A program made the position numbers and the translations under genes. Below the pieces are notes generated by a model. The model made no database searches. It saw only the letters and a list, made by a program, of their open reading frames with translations, and had not been told where the DNA came from. A stretch of DNA of 64,000 nt from Oleispirillum sp963678075. GTDB lineage: Bacteria; Pseudomonadota; Alphaproteobacteria; Rhodospirillales; Rhodospirillaceae. Below are positions 58,494 to 64,000 of the stretch, in pieces. The stretch is taken from positions 248,001 through 312,000 of the forward strand of contig CAXXPK010000003.1 of assembly GCA_963678075.2 (NCBI GenBank), in the 5' to 3' direction. Numbering within the stretch: position 1 is the stretch's first letter; the number at the start of each line of letters is the position of its first letter.

Positions 58494-60035
58494 ATGACCA
58501 CTTCGTCCAGCGCAGGCACCCCGGCGGATGTCGGGTTCACTGCCGACCGCAAGAAGGAAATCATTGGTTTGTTCCTGGGTATAGCGTTCTTGCTGTACAC
58601 CCTGTTTACGGCTCCGCCGGAAGGCATCACGGCCGCGTCGTGGAAGACCATCGGCGTTACCCTGCTGATGGCGACCTGGTGGATGCTCGAGGCGGTTCCG
58701 ATCGCCGTGACCGCCCTGGTGCCGTTGGTTCTGTTCCCGTGGCTGGGCGTGATGACCGCCAAAGAGGTTGCCCCGAACTACGCGCAGGATCTGATCTGGC
58801 TGTTCGTCGGCGGTTTCGCACTGGCCTACGCCATGGAAACCTGGAACCTGCATCGCCGCGTCTCTCTCTTGGTGCTGAAGGTTTGCGGCACCAATCCGAA
58901 GATGCTGCTGCTGGGCTTCCTGGTCTCCTCCGCGTTCTTGTCCGCGTGGATGTCCAACACCGCCTGCGCCGTCCTGATGATGCCGATCGGCATAGCCATC
59001 GTGAAGATGGTGCAGGAAGGCGAAGGCAAGAGCGAGATCGAGAAGAAGGCCGCGATCAACTTCGGTATCTGCGTGATGCTGGGTATCGCGTTCTCCTCCT
59101 CGATCGGCGGCATGGCCACCCTGATCGGCACCCCGCCCAACGCGGTGATGGCCGGCCAGGTCGAAAAGATGACCGGTACTGCGGTGCCGTTCTCCAACTT
59201 CATGATAGTGGGTGCCCCGATTTCGGTGATCCTGCTGGCGGTTTGCTGGTGGTTGCTGCCGGTGATGTTCCCGATCAAGGCTCTTGACCTGTCCCACGCC
59301 GGCACCATCGTTGACGAGGAACTGGAGAAGTTGGGCGGGATGAGCAAGGGCGAAACCCTGACCTTCATCCTGTTCATCTTCACGGCGCTGTTCTGGATCA
59401 TGCGTCCGAAGATCCTTGGCATGTTCCCGCCGGTGATGTTGGCCGGTAAGCTCACGCCGATGTCCAAGATCATGTCCGACTCGACGGTCGGCATGATGAC
59501 CCTGCTGCTCTGCTTCATCGTTCCGGTGGACTTCAAGAAGGGCCGCATGGTTCTGGATACCTCTTTGTTCTCGAAGGGTATTCCGTGGGACGCGATCATC
59601 CTGTTCGGCGGCGGGTTCGCCCTTGGCGGCGCTCTCGACAAGTCCGGCGTCTCGGCTTATGTCGCTAGCCAGATGAAGGATTTGGTGGGCATGAGCTCGA
59701 TCATCATGATCGCGGTCATGGCCACGGTGGCGATGCTGCTGACCCAAATGACCTCCAACACCGCGGTGGCCGCGACCTTCGTGCCGCTCGCCATCTCCAT
59801 CGCTCAGGGCCTCGGCGTTTCGCCGCTGACCATGGCGATTCCGGTGGCTTTGGGTGCGTCCCTGGCGTTCTCCCTGCCGGTGGCGACCCCGCCGAACGCG
59901 ATCGTGTTCGGTTCCGGTCTGATCCGCGTTCCCGACATGTTCAAGTCCGGTATGATCCTGAACCTGATCGGTATCGTGATCTCGATCGCCGTCATGTACG
60001 TGATGATGCCCATCGCCTTCGGCGTGAAGCTCTGA
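58494..60035 (+). CDS. DASS-family (SLC13) anion:sodium symporter
   Basis: A 513-residue inner-membrane transporter for dicarboxylates or sulfate. It has two SNT signature motifs, MSNTACAVLMMPIG and TSNTAVAATFVPL, with GTPPNAV and ATPPNAI nearby, which bind sodium and the carboxylate in known family members. About eleven or twelve helices. The ATG at 58494 follows GGGGGAA; an in-frame ATG at 58479 would add five residues. It stands alone between two terminators, with no regulator beside it. Confidence 0.9.
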   Translation: MTTSSSAGTPADVGFTADRKKEIIGLFLGIAFLLYTLFTAPPEGITAASWKTIGVTLLMATWWMLEAVPIAVTALVPLVLFPWLGVMTAKEVAPNYAQDLIWLFVGGFALAYAMETWNLHRRVSLLVLKVCGTNPKMLLLGFLVSSAFLSAWMSNTACAVLMMPIGIAIVKMVQEGEGKSEIEKKAAINFGICVMLGIAFSSSIGGMATLIGTPPNAVMAGQVEKMTGTAVPFSNFMIVGAPISVILLAVCWWLLPVMFPIKALDLSHAGTIVDEELEKLGGMSKGETLTFILFIFTALFWIMRPKILGMFPPVMLAGKLTPMSKIMSDSTVGMMTLLLCFIVPVDFKKGRMVLDTSLFSKGIPWDAIILFGGGFALGGALDKSGVSAYVASQMKDLVGMSSIIMIAVMATVAMLLTQMTSNTAVAATFVPLAISIAQGLGVSPLTMAIPVALGASLAFSLPVATPPNAIVFGSGLIRVPDMFKSGMILNLIGIVISIAVMYVMMPIAFGVKL

Positions 60036-60084
60036 TCTTCGGACATCGGCGGCCGGAAACGGCCGCCGACCATGCAACGAAAAA

Positions 60085-60111
60085 GCCTGCCGCATCGCGG
60101 CAGGCTTTTTT
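60085..60111 (+). terminator. Rho-independent terminator after the DASS gene
   Basis: Nine-base perfect stem GCCTGCCGC / GCGGCAGGC, three-base loop, then TTTTTT, 50 bases past the stop. The A-run on the left arm also makes it usable for the converging M23 gene on the other strand. Confidence 0.93.
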
Positions 60112-60155
60112 CATGAGGCGCGGTTTGTCGTTGCCCGGAGGTCTTGCGGCTTCGC

Positions 60156-61103
60156 TCAGTCGATGGTGGCGCCGTTTCGGGCCAGGGCGCGGCGCAGACG
60201 CTTCAACTCGGCATCCGACAGGTGTTGCGCCGTCGATGCGGCGCCGCCCAGCGGGTCGATTTGCTGGCCGTTGTCGTAGACTTCGTAATACAGGTGATTG
60301 CCGGTGGCGAGGCCGGAGCGTCCGACGTATCCGATCACCTGTCCTTGCCGCACATGGGCGCCGGGCTTGAGACCGTGGACGAAGTCCTTCAAATGGGCGT
60401 AGGCGGTGGCGATACTGCCGTTGTGTTGCAGGCGGATCAGCTTGCCATAGTTGCCGCGTCGTCCGACGAACGAGACGGTGCCGTCGGCGGTGGCGGGAAC
60501 CGTTTCGCCCTTCGGCAGGCGGGGGTCGGCGCCGTGCGGCGCTTCATAGACGATACGGAAACGGGCTCCCGGTCCGGGGTTGGCGGGGATGTCGTCGATC
60601 ACCGGAATCGGCACGCCGATATCGGCCAGAGTCGTCGTGAAGTCCGCGCCGGAGGTGCCGCGCACCGTGCGTCGCGTGCTATCCGCCGAGGGTTTGTCGC
60701 CAAGGGTGGTGGAGGGGGCTTCGTCGGGGCGCGCCACCAGGGTGAGGTTGGAGCGGTCGCCGGTTTCGATGAAGATCGCGTTCAGGTTCGCGGCGCCGGT
60801 CGCCGATCGCGCCAGGTTGAGGCCGATGCGGTCGCCCGCGCGGGGCAGGCGGTGGGGGGCGGCATCGCGCAGGGCGGCTTGCGCGGCGCGGCCCTGGCCT
60901 TCGGGGACGCCGACGCGGTCCAGAAGGCGGTCCAGGCTTTCCCCGTGGCGCATGGTCAGGGCGATGGGCGCGCCCTCGCCGTCGTCGGAGAGCCGCATGA
61001 CGGCCGCTTCGTGGGCGCGTTCGGGGTTGGCTAGTGCCGGAATCGGGCCGATGGTCGTCAGCAGGGACAGCGCGGTGAAGGCGAGCAGGCTTTTGCGCGC
61101 CAT
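60156..61103 (-). CDS. M23-type (LytM-like) peptidase, central segment missing
   Basis: Secreted murein-hydrolase-like protein, 315 residues from the ATG at 61103, with a signal peptide (SLLAFTALSLLTTIGPIPALA). The C-terminal peptidase half has ATADGTVSFVGRRGNYGKLIRLQH, TAYAHLKDF (YAHL zinc/catalytic His) and GNHLYYEVYD (HLHYE type). Relatives place FGMRHHPI and a H-x3-D zinc site just before; here the chain goes straight from FRIVYEAPHG to ADPRLPKGETV, so the first zinc ligands are altered or lost. It could be a regulatory degenerate LytM factor or a damaged peptidase. Converges with the DASS gene. Confidence 0.7.
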   Translation of the reverse strand: MARKSLLAFTALSLLTTIGPIPALANPERAHEAAVMRLSDDGEGAPIALTMRHGESLDRLLDRVGVPEGQGRAAQAALRDAAPHRLPRAGDRIGLNLARSATGAANLNAIFIETGDRSNLTLVARPDEAPSTTLGDKPSADSTRRTVRGTSGADFTTTLADIGVPIPVIDDIPANPGPGARFRIVYEAPHGADPRLPKGETVPATADGTVSFVGRRGNYGKLIRLQHNGSIATAYAHLKDFVHGLKPGAHVRQGQVIGYVGRSGLATGNHLYYEVYDNGQQIDPLGGAASTAQHLSDAELKRLRRALARNGATID

Positions 61104-61213
61104 TGCCACCCCCGAGACAGGACGGTCGGCATGGCGCTTCGGTGTGGCGTCGGCGTTGCTGGGCACCGGGACTTGTCTCCGTTCGTGCGCCGGAGCAGGC
61201 CCCGGCGGGTGGG

Positions 61214-61468
61214 TCAGGACAGCGGGCCGCCGCAGAAGGGGCAGGTGGATCGCGCCAGAACCTGGGCGCGTTTTTCCTCGGCCAGTCCCTTTTGCTGCAG
61301 GTAGGCATCGATGCTGGCGCGCAGCTCCGCATGCTCGGCGACGGTCTTGCAGGCCGGGGTCGCGGCCTCGGCGCAGGAAGACTCGGAAAAGGCGGCGGCG
61401 CGGCCAGAGACGCCCAACAGGCCGATGCCGCCGATCATCGTCGATGACAGGAAGGTGCGGCGATTCAT
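61214..61468 (-). CDS. Small Tat-exported protein with a CPFC motif
   Basis: An 84-residue protein with a twin-arginine signal, MNRRTFLSSTMIGGIGLLGV, then a mature part of about 55 residues containing two early Cys residues (SSCAEAATPACKT), a helical middle and a C-terminal CPFCGG. The RR-F-x-F-like signal suggests export of a folded, metal- or cofactor-bearing peptide. I do not recognise the family. It lies 110 bases upstream of the M23 gene on the same strand. Confidence 0.6.
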   Translation of the reverse strand: MNRRTFLSSTMIGGIGLLGVSGRAAAFSESSCAEAATPACKTVAEHAELRASIDAYLQQKGLAEEKRAQVLARSTCPFCGGPLS

Positions 61469-61603
61469 GAAAATCCCCAGACGGACCGCGATTCAGCAGA
61501 CGATCGCCGGTTCGTCACATTGTTTCAAACCGTTCCAGTGATGCCCCCCGTCGCGACCGCGCGCAAGTGTCGAGATGTGTCGAAAGTCGGGCGGAGGGTG
61601 GCT

Positions 61604-62457
61604 TTAAAGCGGTCGGGTGGGAGTCATCAGGGACAGGCGAATGGTCGTGGCTTCGATCGCCACCGGCAGGGTTCCGGCATTGTCGCCATCGGCTTGTAAC
61701 GGCAGGTCGATGCCGCCGTCGATGCCGACGCGGTTGGCCGCCAGCACCCGAACCCGTGGGGCGCGGTGCAGTCGCCCCAGCATCAACCGCAGTCCCTGGG
61801 ACAGGGTCGTGCCGCCGCCCGCGTCGGCCAGCAAGACCACCTGGAACCCGGGGGTTGCGATGTCGGCGGCGGGGGCCAGAAGATAGGGGCTGCCATAGTG
61901 CCGTCCGTTGCAGATGACGACGCTTTTCGCGGCATGGGGAACGCCGTCGATGGTCACCGCGAGGTCGGGGAAATCGTGGCGCCGGGCTTGGCGCAGGGTT
62001 TCGACGACACAGGCCCCCTTGCCCAAGCGGCGCTTCGCCGCCGGGGTCACCGCCGCCACCACGGCGGCGTCGAATCCCGCCCCCGCCATCATCAGGAAAT
62101 ACCGCTCGCCGCCATTGGCGCGACGGATCCGGCCGGGGTGGAAGGCCAGGGGCGCTCCCGCCAGCAAGGTGTCGGCGATGACGGCGGCGCGACGCAGCAG
62201 GGCGATTTCGTGGGCCAGGACGTTGGCGGTGCCAAGGGGGATGAGTCCCAGGCGCAGGGCATCTCGCGCCGGATTGCGGATCAGGCCGTTCAGAACCTCG
62301 GCGACGGTGCCGTCGCCACCCGCCGCCGCCACCAGTCCGACGGCCCGTGCCGGCGACGCAGATCCACGGACGCGCCCTTTGCAGTCAGGCGTTTCAGCAC
62401 GCGCTTCAGCAGGCCGCGACGACGGCTTCCGGTGGTGGGGTTGAAGATCACGATCAT
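61604..62457 (-). pseudogene. Diacylglycerol-kinase-like lipid kinase, frameshifted
   Basis: Phosphorylates a lipid alcohol with ATP (DAGK/sphingosine-kinase fold). From ATG 62457: MIVIFNPTTGSRRRGLLKR, the nucleotide-binding start of the family, through KGASVDL near 62370. The gene then resumes in another frame as VGLVAAAGGDGTVAEVLNGL (the GGDGT ATP motif), IPLGTANVLAHE, and runs to a stop at 61604. In relatives about 25 residues lie between these parts, so a short segment is missing as well as the frame. Confidence 0.72.
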
Positions 62458-62548
62458 CGGTGGACACCCGTTTTGTGGCCGATCCGTCATGGAGGCGGCG
62501 CAAGGAAAGAATGGCAGTATTGAAACAGACCGCTTTTGTGAAAGTGAT

Positions 62549-62566
62549 GTTTCATTTAAACGAAAC
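62549..62566. promoter_or_regulatory. 18-bp near-palindrome upstream of the metallophosphoesterase gene
   Basis: GTTTCATTTAAACGAAAC: sixteen of eighteen positions are palindromic. It lies between divergent genes in AT-rich DNA, as expected of an operator for a dimeric repressor. No specific regulator recognised. Confidence 0.45.
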
Positions 62567-62573
62567 AAATATT

Positions 62574-62590
62574 AAGACAGATTTTGTCTT
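62574..62590. promoter_or_regulatory. Second inverted repeat upstream of the metallophosphoesterase gene
   Basis: AAGACA-GATTT-TGTCTT, a perfect 6-bp inverted repeat with a five-base centre, eight bases from the first palindrome. Confidence 0.35.
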
Positions 62591-62678
62591 TATCAAAACA
62601 GTAGATGTGTTCGACTTGTTGTAATAGAAACTCGGCCATGGCGTATGCGCCGCCGTGATCTTTAAGGGCCGGGTGTTG

Positions 62679-63575
62679 ATGACCGCGATGGATAACTTCC
62701 CGACGATTCGCTATCGCAGTATCTGGATTTCCGACATTCATCTTGGTGCCCGTGGCTCGAAGGCCGAGTACGTTCTTGATTTTCTGCGGCGCACCGAGTG
62801 CGAGACCCCCTATCTGGTCGGCGACATCCTGGATGGCTGGCGTCTGCGCAAAACCTGGTGTTGGCCGCAGACCCATAACGACGTCGTGCAGAAGCTGCTG
62901 CGCAAGGCCCGCAAGGGTACCCGCGTGGTGCTGATTCCCGGCAATCACGACGAATTTCTGCGCGGCTACACCGGCGTCGAATTCGGCCATATCCCGATCC
63001 ACAAGTACGCCATTCACGAAGCGCCGGACGGTCGCAAGTATCTGGTGCCCCATGGCGACCAGTTCGACGGCATCGTCACCTACGCGAAGTGGCCGGCGTT
63101 GATGGGGGACAGCGCCTACACCGCCGAGCTGGTCCTGAACCGCTGGCACAACGCCGGGCGCCGCCGCATGGGGCTGTCGTACTGGTCGCTGTCGGCGTAT
63201 CTGAAGCACCGCGTCAAGAACGCGGTCGCCTTCATCGCCAAGTTCGAGACCGCGATGGCCGAGGTTGCCAAGAAACGTGGGTTGGCCGGGGTGATCTGCG
63301 GCCACATCCATCACGCCGAGATCCGGATGATCGGCGATGTCCTTTACTGCAACGACGGCGACTGGGTGGAAAGCTGTACCGCCCTGGTCGAGCACTTCGA
63401 CGGGCGTCTGGAAATCGTGCGTTGGCTGGAAGGCGACGGCCTGCTGCCGGAAGCCACGGCGACCCCCGCGCAGCCCCCCCCCATCGGCAACCGGAAAAGG
63501 TTTGAAACGCATGCATATCGTGGTGGTGACGGATGCCTGATACCCGCAGGTCAACGGCGTGGTCCGGACGGATGA
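62679..63575 (+). CDS. LpxH-superfamily metallophosphoesterase
   Basis: Calcineurin-like phosphoesterase similar to UDP-2,3-diacylglucosamine hydrolases, which act in lipid A synthesis. Metal motifs: SDIHLGARGSK (D-x-H), VGDILDGW (GD), GNHDEF (GNHD), HGDQFD and GHIHHAE (GH-x-H). The start is uncertain: ATGs at 62679 and 62688 fit. The end is irregular: after EGDGLLPEATATPA a C9 run (63474-63482) is followed by non-family residues up to a TGA at 63575 that overlaps the next gene. With one more C the frame would stop at 63505. The family core is intact. Confidence 0.85.
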   Translation: MTAMDNFPTIRYRSIWISDIHLGARGSKAEYVLDFLRRTECETPYLVGDILDGWRLRKTWCWPQTHNDVVQKLLRKARKGTRVVLIPGNHDEFLRGYTGVEFGHIPIHKYAIHEAPDGRKYLVPHGDQFDGIVTYAKWPALMGDSAYTAELVLNRWHNAGRRRMGLSYWSLSAYLKHRVKNAVAFIAKFETAMAEVAKKRGLAGVICGHIHHAEIRMIGDVLYCNDGDWVESCTALVEHFDGRLEIVRWLEGDGLLPEATATPAQPPPIGNRKRFETHAYRGGDGCLIPAGQRRGPDG

Positions 63576-64000
63576 GACCGTCAGCGGCCTGTTGCAGGCC
63601 CAGGGACACTCGGTTTCCTTCATCACGCCGCAACAGTTCCGGTCCATCCCGTGCCCGACCTATCCCGAGATCCGGCTGGCGATCGGCGCGCGCCTATTGC
63701 TGCCGCCGCAAGCTGCCCTTCACCACGTCGTTCCACACCAAGTTTCCGGAATACGTGCACGCCCGTTGCCGTCTGCCGTTGACCTGGGGGTATGCCCTGG
63801 TGCGTTGGTTCCACGGCCCGTCGCGGGCGGTGATGGTGGCGACCGAAGGGATCGAGGCGGAGTTGAAGGGCTGGGGGGTGGGGCGCATCATGCGCTGGAA
63901 GCGGGGCGTCGATACCGACCTGTTTTGTCCCCGCGACAAGGCCTTTTTGGATCATCTGCCGCGTCCGGTCAGCCTGTACGTCGGTCGGGTCTCTGCGGAA
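63511..64000 (+). pseudogene. GT4 family glycosyltransferase, start of gene, damaged
   Basis: From ATG 63511: MHIVVVTDA, then TGA where Trp is expected (DAWYPQVNGV in relatives), then in the same frame YPQVNGVVRTDETVSGLL, ITPQQFRSIPCPTYPEIRLA. Near 63700 the coding moves to another frame: KLPFTTSFHTKFPEYVHAR, WGYALVRWFHG, RGVDTDLF and LYVGRVSAE at the window end. About 30 residues between PEIRLA and LPFTTS seem absent. Genes of this type often follow this metallophosphoesterase and glycosylate lipids. The 3' part is outside the window. Confidence 0.75.

Overview
The window reads as the chromosome of a GC-rich alphaproteobacterium, most likely order Rhodospirillales. The evidence is the gene order aroA-cmk-rpsA-ihfB-lapA-pyrF-trpF-trpB-trpA-accD-folC, the block rpmH-rnpA-yidD-yidC-engB-argB-hisN, and the class II form of AroA. 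This placement is an inference from gene order and protein character; no 16S gene or other marker is present.

Layout. 1-157: end of an IS5-family (IS427-like) element. 236-8700: plus-strand housekeeping genes for shikimate, CMP kinase, ribosomal protein S1, IHF-beta, OMP decarboxylase and the tryptophan branch. 9037-10209: a minus-strand pair resembling a peptidoglycan amidase and its cognate immunity protein, with the amidase frameshifted. 10552-13258: PPOX-fold protein, a divergent accD, folC. 13128-15999: a methyltransferase remnant cut off by one IS, with a second IS directly beside it. 16053-29522: a damaged kup, a cold-shock gene, a 2860-residue cyclic beta-1,2-glucan synthase, recQ, and a scrap of a second glucan-synthase 3' end. 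29571-30416: third IS427-like copy, nearly identical and in the same orientation. 30787-31446: MarR regulator. 31212-42585: a long minus-strand run from rpmH through the membrane-insertion genes, argB, hisN, the YejABEF peptide importer and fliN. 42992-44710: panB-panC. 44745-53612: poorly preserved accessory genes (cNMP/TPR protein, TPR glycosyltransferase, GntR regulator, truncated solute-binding protein, CbiMNQO cobalt/nickel importer, photolyase). 53795-60035: intact RND efflux pair and a DASS anion transporter. 60156-64000: M23 peptidase, small Tat protein, diacylglycerol-kinase-like gene, metallophosphoesterase and the start of a GT4 glycosyltransferase.

The clearest theme outside the core genes is decay. 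Housekeeping genes are intact, but many accessory genes (kup, the cNMP/TPR gene, cbiO, cbiQ, cbiM, photolyase, the dagK-like gene, the GT4 gene, the amidase) carry frameshifts. Several also appear to have lost a short internal segment. The photolyase and GT4 genes carry nonsense codons where Trp or Gln is expected. With three IS427-like copies and one larger IS, this suggests ongoing gene inactivation. Homopolymer sequencing error could explain some frameshifts but not the substitution-type stops or missing segments.

No wholly new system is evident. The best leads are the amidase/immunity-like pair, an AccD that lacks the normal carboxyltransferase glycine motifs, a C8 tract that switches a glycosyltransferase in or out of frame, a composite palindromic intergenic element that also supplies the start of yejA, and a 35-bp inverted repeat upstream of the cobalt/nickel importer.
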